A stretch of 34,948 bases of DNA from Pirellulales bacterium (GCA_020846145.1 JADLEL010000126.1:1-34948), one strand, 5' to 3'. Shown: positions 9,059-17,164, counted from the first letter of the stretch. Numbers and translations: made by a program. Notes: generated from the sequence alone by a model not told the origin.

Positions 9059-9270
9059 GGTGGTTCTCCTTGGGATTGGGGATTGCAAATTGGTAATCTC
9101 AAATTGCAAATTGCAAATTGAACGATGGGTGGTTGGGGATGGGGGAAATGATGAATGATGAATGAAACTCGAAATCCAAAGTAAAAAACGGCTTCGTGCG
9201 AATTGATTCACGATCGAGTATCCGATAATATCAGCACCACTGAGGAAAACAACGTATTGATGCGAATATA
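9059..9270. repeat. AAATTGCAA-type repeat spacer
   Basis: Between portal and large terminase. Positions 9066-9121 are built from GGGATT, GCAAATT and CAAATTGCAAATT units, with a matching patch at 32410-32445. Then come GATGAATGATGAATG units near 9147-9165. The rest shows nothing clear. Confidence 0.55.
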
Positions 9271-9455
9271 GACATAATCATGCCCTTTCTTGGCCCGACT
9301 ATTTTCGTGTGTTTCGTGTATTTCGTGGTTGATCTTTGCAATAAAGATCGGTGTTTTTCAGAAATGAACGATCGACCACGAAATACACGAAACACACGAA
9401 AACGAGGAGAGAACGGAATGATTTTATCGTTCTTCGTGACCTCCGTGTTGAATTA
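9270..9455. repeat. Inverted-repeat element, CGTGTGTTTCGTGTATTTCG type, copy 1
   Basis: Arms at about 9306-9340 and 9370-9404 (units of TTTCGTG and CACGAAA) enclose a conserved loop with AAAGATCGGTGTTTTTCAGA. The outer flank ATAATCATGCCCTTTCTTGG is also conserved. It is the inverted partner of the element at 11111-11348, so the two flank the large-terminase gene. Confidence 0.85.
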
Positions 9456-9473
9456 TTGTTTTTCTTTCGTTTT

Positions 9474-11099
9474 TTATTCTCCGACGAATAAACGGTTGCC
9501 GAGGCCGTCGTTGAGGGCGCGGGCTTGGTATATATGGTTGGCGAGGCGGAGGGCCATTTCGGCGGCGTCGGGGCCGTCGTCGCGGTCGGCTTGGGGGAAT
9601 TCCTGCAATTGCTCGACGAGCAGTTTCGTGCCGGGGCTGCCGGCTTTGAAGCGCAACCGCCGCGTCGAGAGATACGGACCGAGGCGGCGGATGCGGACCG
9701 ATTTGTTGACGTGGTTTTCCAGCGGCATGGGCCGCGCGCCCAACAGGCCCTGGCGGCGGATTTCCTGCTCGAACTCGACGGCCAGCAGGTCTTGGAACTG
9801 GTTGGCCTCGACGGCGAAAACGTCGGGCTGGAAGCGGCGGAGCAGTTCCACGCCGTCGGCGACGATTTGCGGCGTGGGGCGGCGGGCGAGATCGGCTTCG
9901 AGGTAGATGATGCCCTGCCGACCGACGCCGAGCATGACGAAGGCCGAGTAATCGCCGCGGCGGGCGTCGCCGCCCTTGCTGGGATCGAGGGCCATCGTTT
10001 TGACCAGCAGATTCGCGGGCCAATCGTCGAACCAAATCGCCTCGTCGAAATACGATTCGGGCCATTCGCAGGCTTCCGTGTCGAGGGGGGAGTTCTGCTT
10101 TTCGCGCTCGAAGGCCGCGCGGCCGCTTTCGGCGCGGATGCACATCAGGGCGTAGAGGTCTTCGAGTTCGGGCCAGAGGACGATCGCGCCGGCATGGAGG
10201 ACGGCGCGGTGTAGCTCGTAGAACGCGCGGGCGTCTTCGAGGTAACGCGGATTTTTGGGATCGGCGTAGATCGCCTCCCACTCGGCCCAGCGGGACACGT
10301 TTTCGGGCCAGCGGACGATCGACTGGAAGATTTTCGATTTCCAGCCGGGCGTTTGGTGGAGCTGCATGGCGAGCGCTTCGCGGTGCAGGGCGGTGGCCAG
10401 GTTGACGACGTTGGTCTCCGGCGTGCCGGCCTTCATCAACATGCCGTGGAACCACTCGCGGGAGCGTTCGCGCTGGGCGCGGGAGCGGATGTGGCCGTCG
10501 TTTTGCAGGTCGTCGCAGACGATGAGCGTGGGGCGGTGCTCGCGGCGACGTTTTCCCCGCAACCGCTGGCCCGTGCCGAAGGCTTCGACGGCCGCGCCGT
10601 TTTTGAGCACGATCGAGTTGCTTCGCCAGAGCGGTCCCTTGCCGGCGGCGGCGGGATATTTTTCGGCGAGGAGTTCGTTTTCGAGGAGTTCGGCCTTGAC
10701 GTTTTCCAAATGCGCGCAGGCCTGGTGCTTGGTGTCGGAGACGATCCAGATATACGGTTCGCGTTTTTCGAGCGCGGCGCGGAGGACGTAAGCCAGCGTG
10801 GCGAGGGTCGATTTGGCGGCGCCGCGGGGGCCGAGGAGGTTGATTTTTCTACCCCGTTGCCGCGTGAACGAGTCGAGCATCCCGGCGAGCCAGTAGTGCA
10901 TGCGGGAGGGCGGGAGGCGGAAGTGCCGGGGGAGAAACTGTCGTCCCCAGGCCAAAATATCGCGGCCTCGATCGCCCTGCTGCTTCCGCCGGGCAAGACC
11001 GTGTTTTCGCGCCACGTCGTCGCGCAATTGTTGCACGATCTCGCGGCATTTTTCTCGAGGCATCGAGGATTCGACGTTGAGCGATTCGATGTTTGGCAT
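9474..11099 (-). CDS. Phage terminase large subunit (packaging ATPase-nuclease)
   Basis: A 541-residue DNA-packaging motor. The ATPase domain has Walker A GPRGAAKST (residues 90-98), Walker B TLIVCDD (191-197) and a coupling-type NLATALHR segment. The nuclease domain starts near ALDPSKGGDARRGDYS (370-384; Asp372 is a likely metal ligand) and includes VEANQFQ and the late acidic DDGPDAAEMA block. Length and order match full-size large terminases, so it looks intact. The start ATG at 11099 has only a weak ribosome site. It sits between small terminase and portal, as usual, but inverted copies of one repeat element lie on either side. Confidence 0.88.
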   Translation of the reverse strand: MPNIESLNVESSMPREKCREIVQQLRDDVARKHGLARRKQQGDRGRDILAWGRQFLPRHFRLPPSRMHYWLAGMLDSFTRQRGRKINLLGPRGAAKSTLATLAYVLRAALEKREPYIWIVSDTKHQACAHLENVKAELLENELLAEKYPAAAGKGPLWRSNSIVLKNGAAVEAFGTGQRLRGKRRREHRPTLIVCDDLQNDGHIRSRAQRERSREWFHGMLMKAGTPETNVVNLATALHREALAMQLHQTPGWKSKIFQSIVRWPENVSRWAEWEAIYADPKNPRYLEDARAFYELHRAVLHAGAIVLWPELEDLYALMCIRAESGRAAFEREKQNSPLDTEACEWPESYFDEAIWFDDWPANLLVKTMALDPSKGGDARRGDYSAFVMLGVGRQGIIYLEADLARRPTPQIVADGVELLRRFQPDVFAVEANQFQDLLAVEFEQEIRRQGLLGARPMPLENHVNKSVRIRRLGPYLSTRRLRFKAGSPGTKLLVEQLQEFPQADRDDGPDAAEMALRLANHIYQARALNDGLGNRLFVGE

Positions 11100-11110
11100 G
11101 GTTGTATTTC

Positions 11111-11348
11111 ACCACGGAGGCACGGAGGACGCGGAGGGCGACAAAACCATTCCGTTCTCCTCAATTTCGTGTGTTTCGTGTGTTTCGTGGTTGATCTTTG
11201 CGGTGAAGGTCGGCGTTTTTCGGAAATGAACGATCAACCACGAAACACACGAAACACACGAAAGAGTCGGTCCAACGAAGGGCATGATTATGTCTGAATT
11301 TGCATCGATTTGCTGTTTTCCTCCGTGATCTCCGTGCCTCCGTGTTGA
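11111..11348. repeat. Inverted-repeat element, CGTGTGTTTCGTG type, copy 2
   Basis: Outer arms of CACGGAGG units (11111-11137 and 11321-11348) enclose inner arms of TTTCGTG/CACGAAA units (about 11165-11196 and 11231-11262) around a loop with AAGGTCGGCGTTTTTCGGAA. The inner part matches the element at 9270-9455 in opposite orientation; the outer part matches the element at 2037-2207. Confidence 0.85.
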
Positions 11349-11383
11349 CAATTTGTTTGATTATTCCGTGTCGATAATTGCAT

Positions 11384-11827
11384 TTATTTCTCTCTAAATT
11401 CTCGCAGCACCTCCTCCAATATCTTGAGGATGTTTTTTCGGTATCGATCGACGGGCACTTCGGCGACGATCGTTTCGGCGACTTGCGCGAGCAGTTCGGC
11501 GAGTCGGTCGGGGGTAACGATTTCGGGATTGCGGCTGCCGTAAAATTCCGGCCGCAGCCGTTCGAGCGCCCAGGCCGACGCCCGCCAGTAGCGCGGATCC
11601 TTGGCGGCCGCGTTGATGTTCCGCAGGTGCATGACCTCCGAGGAGTTTTCGGCTTTGGCCAGTTTTTCGGTGAATTCCGCGTCGCGCTCGGCGGTGTTGC
11701 GGATCGTGCTCGGCGCGCAATCGACGTACCGCGCGGCGGTCCGGCGGCTGCATCCCACGGTGAGGATCGTCAAGATATCCCGCCGCTTCTCTTGATCCAA
11801 GACCGGCGGCCGGCCGCGTTTCGGCAT
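11384..11827 (-). CDS. Probable phage terminase small subunit (HTH)
   Basis: A 147-residue DNA-binding protein. It begins with a basic KRGRPPVL segment and an HTH-like region (RRDILTILTVGCSRRTAARYVDC), followed by a helical part and the segment YWRASAWALERLRPEFYG common in small-terminase-like proteins. Small terminases recognise the packaging site and hand DNA to the large subunit. AAGGAG lies just before the ATG at 11827. Its place directly before the large terminase is the main support; the sequence alone would only say HTH protein. Confidence 0.62.
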   Translation of the reverse strand: MPKRGRPPVLDQEKRRDILTILTVGCSRRTAARYVDCAPSTIRNTAERDAEFTEKLAKAENSSEVMHLRNINAAAKDPRYWRASAWALERLRPEFYGSRNPEIVTPDRLAELLAQVAETIVAEVPVDRYRKNILKILEEVLREFREK

Positions 11828-11831
11828 GGGA

Positions 11832-11985
11832 GGCTCCTTGGGGATTAGGGATTAGGGGCTAGGGGCTAGAGATCGGGGGCTAGGGGCTAGAGATCGGGGG
11901 CTAGGGGCTAGAGAAAACGAATGTCTTTCAAAGCCCTGATCTCTAGCCCCTGATCTCTAGCCCCCAGCCCCGGCCATCTCCCTCA
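11832..11985. repeat. Nested inverted-repeat element (GGGGCTAGAGATC type)
   Basis: Tandem units GGGGCTAGGGGCTAGAGATC at 11845-11912 are followed, after a short core (GAAAACGAATGTCTTTCAAA), by the complementary GATCTCTAGCCCC units at 11937-11970. It starts a few bases upstream of the small-terminase ribosome site, so it lies in that gene's leader. Confidence 0.85.
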
Positions 11986-12245
11986 TTCTGGGGTCTGTTG
12001 CAATCGTTGATTTGACTTGGTATGATGGTTGTTAATCTCGAAATGCGGCTCTCTGGACCGTGAAGTGTGCGTTCGTCGCGCTTTTGCGGTGTAGCCGGGA
12101 AAGTCGTTGAGGCAGCGTCAAAAATCCTAGCTGTCAAAAGCTCGCCGCTAAAGGCATTGTCTTGCCGCGGGCCGTTCTTGGGCTGGGTGTTTTTCCTTTT
12201 ATTGATCCGTTTCCGGTTGCGCCTGCGCACATCGGACGTGTACGA

Positions 12246-12441
12246 ATATATTTGCCCCGAAGGGGCAGCCGTTCACCCAGCCCACGGGCAACGCCCTGGG
12301 AAACGGGAGGATAAAATTTCATATCGGCCCAACGGGCCAATCATTCCAGGAGAACTGTTGGCCCGTCGGGCCGAAATACAAGGACGCATACACCTGTCCC
12401 CAGGGCGTTGCCCAGGGCTGGGCAAACTTTCGCTCCTTTGG
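12246..12441. repeat. Nested inverted-repeat element (CCAGGGCGTTGCCC type)
   Basis: Outer arms at about 12275-12304 and 12396-12424 (CCCACGGGCAACGCCCTGGG and its inverse), inner arms of CGGCCCAACGGGCC and GGCCCGTCGGGCCG. It lies upstream of the PEP-CTERM gene and may be part of its leader. Between 11986 and 12245 nothing recognisable was seen. Confidence 0.8.
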
Positions 12442-12471
12442 AGCTGATTTTTTACGAGGAGGCAATCTACT

Positions 12472-14301
12472 ATGTGGCACAAACTGAATGGGATGATTGC
12501 GACGGCCGCAATTGCGTCAGTGGTATTTTTTGGGCTGCTAGGTGGTCGGTCAAGTCTGTCGGTCACTTATACTGCTGTCGATCTTAGTCCCACTGCGGTC
12601 ACTCGGTCGTATGCAATTGCTACCATTGGCACGCAACAGATTGGCTACGGTTCTGGTACAGCCACGGGCGGCAACAATCACGCGTTGCTTTGGAATGGCA
12701 CGGCCCAGAGCGCGCTCGATCTGAATCCCAACGGGTTCACTTCGTCGTTTGCCATTGGCACCTGTGGCACACAACAGGTCGGCTCCGGGCTTACAGCTAC
12801 GGGTAGTTCCCAGCATGCTTTACTATGGGAAAACACGGCAAGCAGTGCAGTCGATCTGAATCCCAGTACTTTCAAAGGTTCTTATGCTTCCGATACCAAT
12901 GGGACGCAGCAGGTCGGCCATGGATGGGGCACGGTCACGGGTGGATATACTCATGCATTGCTTTGGAGCGGGACGGCGAATAGCGCGACCGATCTGAATC
13001 CTAGCGGATTCACTGAGTCGTATGCCAAAGGCATCAGCGACACTCAGCAGGTTGGTGCCGGTTATGGCACGGTTACGGGCAATAAAACACATGCATTGCT
13101 ATGGAACAGCACAGCAGCCAGCGCGGTTGATCTGAATCCCAGCGGCTTCACTCAATCGTGGGCCTGTGCCATCAGTGGCTCACAACAGATCGGTTATGGT
13201 TCCGGCACGGTCACAGGCAACAAAACACATGCATTGCTATGGAGCGACACCGCAGACAGTGCGCTCGATCTGACTCCAAACGGATTCGATTTCACGACTG
13301 GCCAAAGCACCAATGGGACTCAGCAGGTTGGGTGGGGTAATGGCACGGCCACGAACCTCTACAATCACGCGTTACTTTGGAGCGGCACGGCCGACAGTGC
13401 GGTTGATCTACATCAGTTTCTGCCTGGTGAATTCACCGATTCTCATGCCAAGGCAATTGATGCGCAGGGCAATATCGTCGGTTACGCATATGACACGTCG
13501 CACAATGAACACGCTATACTCTGGATTCCCGTGCCAGAGCCTTCGATGTTCGCCCTGCTCGGCATGGGTGCCTTCGGCCTTCTCGCTTGGGTTTGGCGGC
13601 GGGGGCGGGGGGCGGTTTTGTTCGCGACTCCAAAAATTTGCGTGGCATTCGTTCTCCTTACTCCGGCGATCGGATATTCCAATCCGATTACGGAATTGGG
13701 GCTTACGATCGACGTTACCGGGCCCGGCGGGTTGGGCGTCAAGGAGGTTCCGCCGGGGCCAATTACGGGGGAAATTTGGGCGACGGTTAAGGGGCTCAAC
13801 CTTAATTTCAGTGATGAAAAATTAAGTGAATTAACGGGTGGATTGCGAATTTCGGGCGGCGGCTCCTTTCTCCCTTTTGACGTCGCCAGCAATTACTTGC
13901 CGCCATGGGACTTTGGTGCAATCTATCCTGTTGACCTTTCGCCGGATGGCAAGACGTTGGGTCATGGGGGACTGACCTCAAAAACTGGAACGGGTGTTTT
14001 GTGGTTCCGGTCGCCGGTTTCGCAAGTCGGCAATGAACCATTCAAAGTCGGCACTTTTCAAGCCAACCTCGAGGCGGGCGATTCGATTCAATTTATGTTG
14101 TCGGGACGAAGCGTACTAATGTATGTATTTACGGTGGATAACGCCGTGAGGAACGGCGCTACAGGCTATGACTTGAACTTAATTCATGTCGGCGAACCGC
14201 TCGTCGTCGTGCCGGAGCCTTCGACGTTCGTTTTGCTCGGCTTGGGAGTTTTTGGGCTTTTGGGTTGGTGTTGGCGGCGGGTGTGGAAGGCGGGGGATTA
14301 G
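12472..14301 (+). CDS. PEP-CTERM surface protein with HAF-like repeats, two PEP-CTERM signals (fusion)
   Basis: A 609-residue exported protein. Residues 1-30 form a signal peptide. About seven repeats of 45 residues follow, with the pattern GTQQVGYGSGTVTGN-HALLW-GTA-SA-DLNPSGF, resembling HAF-type extracellular repeats. A complete PEP-CTERM sorting signal begins at residue 354 (VPEPSMFALLG, hydrophobic stretch, WRRGRG). The frame does not stop there: a new hydrophobic segment (CVAFVLLTPAIGYSNP, about 385-402) starts a second, unrelated domain of about 200 residues that ends in another PEP-CTERM signal at residue 580 (VPEPSTFVLLG, WRR). The paralogue at 26.6 kb ends at its first signal, so this looks like two genes joined by loss of a stop. 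GAGGAGG precedes the ATG. It lies on the opposite strand within the phage run. Confidence 0.85.
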   Translation: MWHKLNGMIATAAIASVVFFGLLGGRSSLSVTYTAVDLSPTAVTRSYAIATIGTQQIGYGSGTATGGNNHALLWNGTAQSALDLNPNGFTSSFAIGTCGTQQVGSGLTATGSSQHALLWENTASSAVDLNPSTFKGSYASDTNGTQQVGHGWGTVTGGYTHALLWSGTANSATDLNPSGFTESYAKGISDTQQVGAGYGTVTGNKTHALLWNSTAASAVDLNPSGFTQSWACAISGSQQIGYGSGTVTGNKTHALLWSDTADSALDLTPNGFDFTTGQSTNGTQQVGWGNGTATNLYNHALLWSGTADSAVDLHQFLPGEFTDSHAKAIDAQGNIVGYAYDTSHNEHAILWIPVPEPSMFALLGMGAFGLLAWVWRRGRGAVLFATPKICVAFVLLTPAIGYSNPITELGLTIDVTGPGGLGVKEVPPGPITGEIWATVKGLNLNFSDEKLSELTGGLRISGGGSFLPFDVASNYLPPWDFGAIYPVDLSPDGKTLGHGGLTSKTGTGVLWFRSPVSQVGNEPFKVGTFQANLEAGDSIQFMLSGRSVLMYVFTVDNAVRNGATGYDLNLIHVGEPLVVVPEPSTFVLLGLGVFGLLGWCWRRVWKAGD

Positions 14302-14347
14302 GAATCTGAAATCTGAAATCTAATATCTGAGATTTGAGATTACAGAT
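14302..14347. repeat. AATCTGAAATC-type repeat spacer
   Basis: Units of AATCTGAAATCTGAAATC are followed by the complementary GATTTGAGATTACAGATT, giving a small hairpin between the convergent PEP-CTERM and ATPase-GNAT genes. Confidence 0.6.
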
Positions 14348-15883
14348 TCAAGTATCATCCCCGCATCCCTCGCCTCCAGCCCCTCGCCCCTCGCCCCGGT
14401 ACTCGAACGACACGACCGCGCGGCCGATCGAGCTGCGGTAGTTCTCGATGAAGCGTTGGGTGTCGGCGGAGCCGGTTTTCTTTACGCCGACGGCGCGCCA
14501 TTTGGGCGAATGGCGGCAGTGGGCGATGAGGGCGGGGTGGCTGGCGGTGATGTTCATGCGGTAGCCTTCTTGGCGGTGCAGTTCGGCCACGCTTTCGGCC
14601 AGGGCCATGCCGATGCCCACGCCTTGGTAGTCGGGCAGGGTAACGATGCGGCTGATGCGGCGGCGGTTCTTGCGGCCGATCAAGGGCAGCACGGCGCAAA
14701 AGGCGGCGGGCAGGCCTTCCCAGAGCGCGAGGTAGCACTTGGTGAAGGCGCTCAAGTTTCCGCTCAAATAGTGATGACGCGCAAACAGCCGCCACGCTTC
14801 ACGCGATGAACGAACGATTTCAAGGTGGATGGGGGGTCGCCGAAGACGCCTCCGCTGGAAAGTCGAGGTCGCCATGTCGATGATCCAGTCGGGCTGGAGC
14901 CATTCGGCGACGTCGTAGTGGCAGGTAACGGCGACGAAGCGGCAGCCGATGCGGCCCGACCGGATGCCCTTGGCCACGGCGGCGGAAACGACGCGGGCGA
15001 CCTGGCGATCGACGACGGAGGTGAATTCGTCGAAGACGACGAGCGAAGGGGGAAATTTCAAAGGCGGAAGGGGGAAGGCGGAAGGCGGAAATGAAGAATG
15101 CGGAATGATGAATGATGAATTGTCGCAGGCGTCGTTTTCCTCTTTGTTTTCTCCGCCTTCCGCCTTCCCCCTTCCGCCTTCCTGTTCTCCCCCTTCCGCC
15201 TTCCGCCTTCCGCCTTCCTGTTCTCCGCCTTCCGCCTTCCCCCTTCCGCCTTCCTGTTCTCCCCCTTCCGCCTTCCCCCTTCCGCCTTCAATCAGCGCTC
15301 TCGCCAGGTCGCAGCGGAACTGCTCGCCGTTGCTCAAGACCCGGTAGGGCTTGATCCACGACGGCGGCGAGGAAAAGCCGACGGCGGTGAAGAGGCCGGC
15401 GATTTCCTTGATCGGCCGGTCGCCGAGGCCGTCGATGACGGCGGCGTTTTCGGGCCAATCGCGGCGGCGATAGACCGCATTGCCGAATAGCCGTCGGGCG
15501 ACGGTGCTTTTGCCGCTGCCCGACGGGCCGACGATGAGGCCGATCTTCCAAGGGGGAAGGGGGAAGGGGGAAGGGGGAAATGACGAATTTTCGCGGACAT
15601 CGCTTTCCTCTTCGTTTTCTCCGCCTTCCGCCTTCCGCCTTCCACCTTCCTGTTCTCCGCCTTCCCCCTTCCGCCTTCCACCTTCCTGTTCTCCGCCTTC
15701 CCCCTTCCGCCTTCCCCCTTCTTCGTCCCGCCTTCCCCCTTCTTCGAAAAAGTCGTCGGGCAGTTCGAGGCGGAAGCGTTCCGACGCCTTTTGGGCCAGG
15801 GGCACGTCGAACATGCCGGCGACTTGCTGCACGCGGAAGGAATCGTGGACGGGACAGGAGACGGTGAGATCGAGGGTGGGCAT
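14348..15883 (-). CDS. ABC-type ATPase fused to GNAT acetyltransferase-like domain, with two repeat insertions
   Basis: A 511-residue phage-associated protein. The ATPase part has Walker A GPSGSGKST, an ABC-signature-like SNGEQFRCDLARAL, Walker B SLVVFDEFTSVVD and a switch His in AVTCHYDVAEW. The C-terminal part is GNAT-like, with HHYLSGNLSAF and the acetyl-CoA loop LPDYQGVGIGMALAESV. There are no membrane helices, so it is not a transporter. In-frame low-complexity runs of GGRRKAEGGE units interrupt it twice: before Walker A, and between signature and Walker B. Both come from a hairpin element whose third copy lies in the spacer upstream. The HHYLS-type GNAT recalls phage Mom-like DNA modification enzymes; that role is inference. 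The gene follows a ParB-like gene. Confidence 0.75.
   Translation of the reverse strand: MPTLDLTVSCPVHDSFRVQQVAGMFDVPLAQKASERFRLELPDDFFEEGGRRDEEGGRRKGEGGEQEGGRRKGEGGEQEGGRRKAEGGENEEESDVRENSSFPPSPFPLPPWKIGLIVGPSGSGKSTVARRLFGNAVYRRRDWPENAAVIDGLGDRPIKEIAGLFTAVGFSSPPSWIKPYRVLSNGEQFRCDLARALIEGGRGKAEGGEQEGGRGKAEGGEQEGGRRKAEGGEQEGGRGKAEGGENKEENDACDNSSFIIPHSSFPPSAFPLPPLKFPPSLVVFDEFTSVVDRQVARVVSAAVAKGIRSGRIGCRFVAVTCHYDVAEWLQPDWIIDMATSTFQRRRLRRPPIHLEIVRSSREAWRLFARHHYLSGNLSAFTKCYLALWEGLPAAFCAVLPLIGRKNRRRISRIVTLPDYQGVGIGMALAESVAELHRQEGYRMNITASHPALIAHCRHSPKWRAVGVKKTGSADTQRFIENYRSSIGRAVVSFEYRGEGRGAGGEGCGDDT
15047..15291. repeat. GGCGGAAGG hairpin element, copy A (intragenic)
   Basis: A purine arm (15058-15090, GGCGGAAGGGGGAAGGCGG) is followed by a core at about 15112-15160 (ATGATGAATTGTCGCAGGCG then TCGTTTTCCTCTTTG) and a long pyrimidine arm of CCGCCTTCC units to about 15291. 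It is in frame within the ATPase-GNAT gene, between the ABC signature and Walker B. Confidence 0.9.
15548..15745. repeat. GGCGGAAGG hairpin element, copy B (intragenic)
   Basis: Same plan and orientation as copy A: purine arm AAGGGGGAAGGGGGAAGGGG, core at about 15580-15620 (ATGACGAATTTTCGCGGACA then TCGCTTTCCTCTTCG), then CCGCCTTCC pyrimidine arm. It is in frame just before the Walker A region of the ATPase-GNAT gene. Confidence 0.9.
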
Positions 15884-15885
15884 TG

Positions 15886-16006
15886 TGGAAGGATGAAGGA
15901 TGAAGGATGAAGGAAGGGGGAAGGCGGAAGGCGGAAGGGGGAATGATGAATTGTCGCAGGTATCGTTTTCCTCTTTTTTTCTCCGCCTTCCGCCTTCCCC
16001 CTTCGT
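15886..16006. repeat. GGCGGAAGG hairpin element, copy C (intergenic)
   Basis: Third copy, in the spacer between the ParB-like and ATPase-GNAT genes. It has GATGAAGGATGAAGG units, a purine arm, a core at about 15953-15990 (ATGATGAATTGTCGCAGGTA then TCGTTTTCCTCTT) nearly identical to copy A, and a pyrimidine arm ending a few bases before the ParB stop. Confidence 0.9.
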
Positions 16007-16570
16007 TTACAGCGTTATCAGTTTGCACTTGTAGCCGTCGGCGGCGAGGCGTTCGTAGAGTTCTTGCTGCGCTTGCTCGTCGCGGCACTCGACGACGACT
16101 TGGAAGGCTTCGGGGATGGCGACTTCGGGCGGGTCGGAGTCGGTTTCCTCCAACGCGGCGGGCGGATCGGCGTTCGCCAGCAGGTTGTCGAGCATGGCGC
16201 GGACGGCGTCGTTCTCGGTTTCGACTTGGGCAAGCAGGTCGGCGAGGGCTTGCCCATCGGGTTGGGCCATATCGGCCAAGGGATCGAGCACGGCCAGCAA
16301 TTTGGCGGCCTCTCGTTCGTCGAGATCGAGGACGAGCACGGGGACTTCCTGTTCGGGCGTGGTTTCGGCGCGGAGGTGGCCGTCGATGAGTTCGAGCGAA
16401 CCGTCGGGCAGTTCCCGGACGATGAGCGCGCCGGCGTAGCCGATTTCGGCGAGCACGCCGCGGAGCGCGTCGCGCTGCACCGGCGGGTGGGTCCGCCAAT
16501 TCCGCGGATGGGGCCGCAGCGAACTCGCCCGCACGCGGCGGAATTCCTTAATGCGATCGCGGATGTGCAT
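16007..16570 (-). CDS. ParB/Srx-fold phage protein
   Basis: A 187-residue protein with a ParB-like N-terminal domain. The characteristic parts are RPHPRNWRTHP, the central SLELIDGHLRAE block (residues about 58-70) and VPVLVLDLDEREAAKLLAVLDPLADMA. A C-terminal segment, FQVVVECRDEQAQQELYERL, forms a separate small domain seen in phage ParB-like proteins. Such proteins bind or cut DNA or act as switches; many are linked to phage DNA modification. The next gene downstream is the ATPase-GNAT. No clear ribosome site precedes the ATG at 16570. Confidence 0.75.
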   Translation of the reverse strand: MHIRDRIKEFRRVRASSLRPHPRNWRTHPPVQRDALRGVLAEIGYAGALIVRELPDGSLELIDGHLRAETTPEQEVPVLVLDLDEREAAKLLAVLDPLADMAQPDGQALADLLAQVETENDAVRAMLDNLLANADPPAALEETDSDPPEVAIPEAFQVVVECRDEQAQQELYERLAADGYKCKLITL

Positions 16571-16642
16571 GATTTTTGTCTTGGGGTTTGGGTCTTGAGT
16601 TTTGTTTGGAAATGGTGGGTCGGCGCTAAAGCTTGACCCACC

Positions 16643-17023
16643 CTACGATTTTTCGCGGCGTTGGTTGCGGACTTCGCGGTAGCGGTCGAAGTGGCGGGGC
16701 TTGAGGGCGAGGCCGAGAACGATTTTCGTACGGGGGCCGGGTTTCGGGCGGCGCCAGCGCGGGATCGGCGGCGTGAGGCAGGCACGGCAGGGCGGATAAA
16801 TCAGGCGGCCGCACGCGGGGCAGCGTTCGGGCGGAAGGAGCGGTTCATCGAAGCCGCCCTCGAGACGATTGGCTCGCGGGGACGGCGGATCGAGCGGTTT
16901 GCCGGCAGCGATCTTGGCGATCGCTCCGCGGCTGACGCCGGTTTGCCGCGCGATCTCGCGGGGACTGAGTTTTCCCTCGGCGAGCAGTTTTCGCACGCGA
17001 TCGATTTGATAGGGGGCAAGCAT
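16643..17023 (-). CDS. HTH protein with zinc ribbon
   Basis: A 126-residue protein. Residues 1-45 form a resolvase-like HTH (IDRVRKLLAEGKLSPREIAR then TGVSRGAIAKIA). A zinc-ribbon pattern CPACGRLIYPPCRAC follows, with two Cys pairs, then a basic proline-rich tail. It is the first gene of the minus-strand phage run, so it may be an early regulator or part of the packaging/modification module. An AAAGGT ribosome site lies before the ATG at 17023. The exact role is not recognisable. Confidence 0.65.
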   Translation of the reverse strand: MLAPYQIDRVRKLLAEGKLSPREIARQTGVSRGAIAKIAAGKPLDPPSPRANRLEGGFDEPLLPPERCPACGRLIYPPCRACLTPPIPRWRRPKPGPRTKIVLGLALKPRHFDRYREVRNQRREKS

Positions 17024-17064
17024 GGCTCAGACCTTTTTTCGCGGTGCTGGATGTTCAATTGTTC

Positions 17065-17164
17065 GTTTAGCCCGGAGCCGACGGCGACGGGGTTGCGAAC
17101 GGATGCAATCTTTCGTTGATGCTCCATGCTCGCCGTCCCCGTCGCCGTCGGCTCCGGGCTAAAC
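17065..17164. repeat. Perfect 28-base inverted repeat
   Basis: GTTTAGCCCGGAGCCGACGG onward at 17065-17092 is repeated as its exact reverse complement at 17137-17164, with a 44-base core between. Similar GGCTAAAC-ended units appear near 24250 in the addB-like gene and near 32470, so it may be another interspersed family. Confidence 0.85.

Noticed and set aside
15047..16006. CRISPR or simple sequencing artefact in the GGAAGG tracts
   Set aside because: There are no spacers; the shared non-repetitive core in three copies and preserved frames argue against an assembly artefact, though long-read confirmation is not available.
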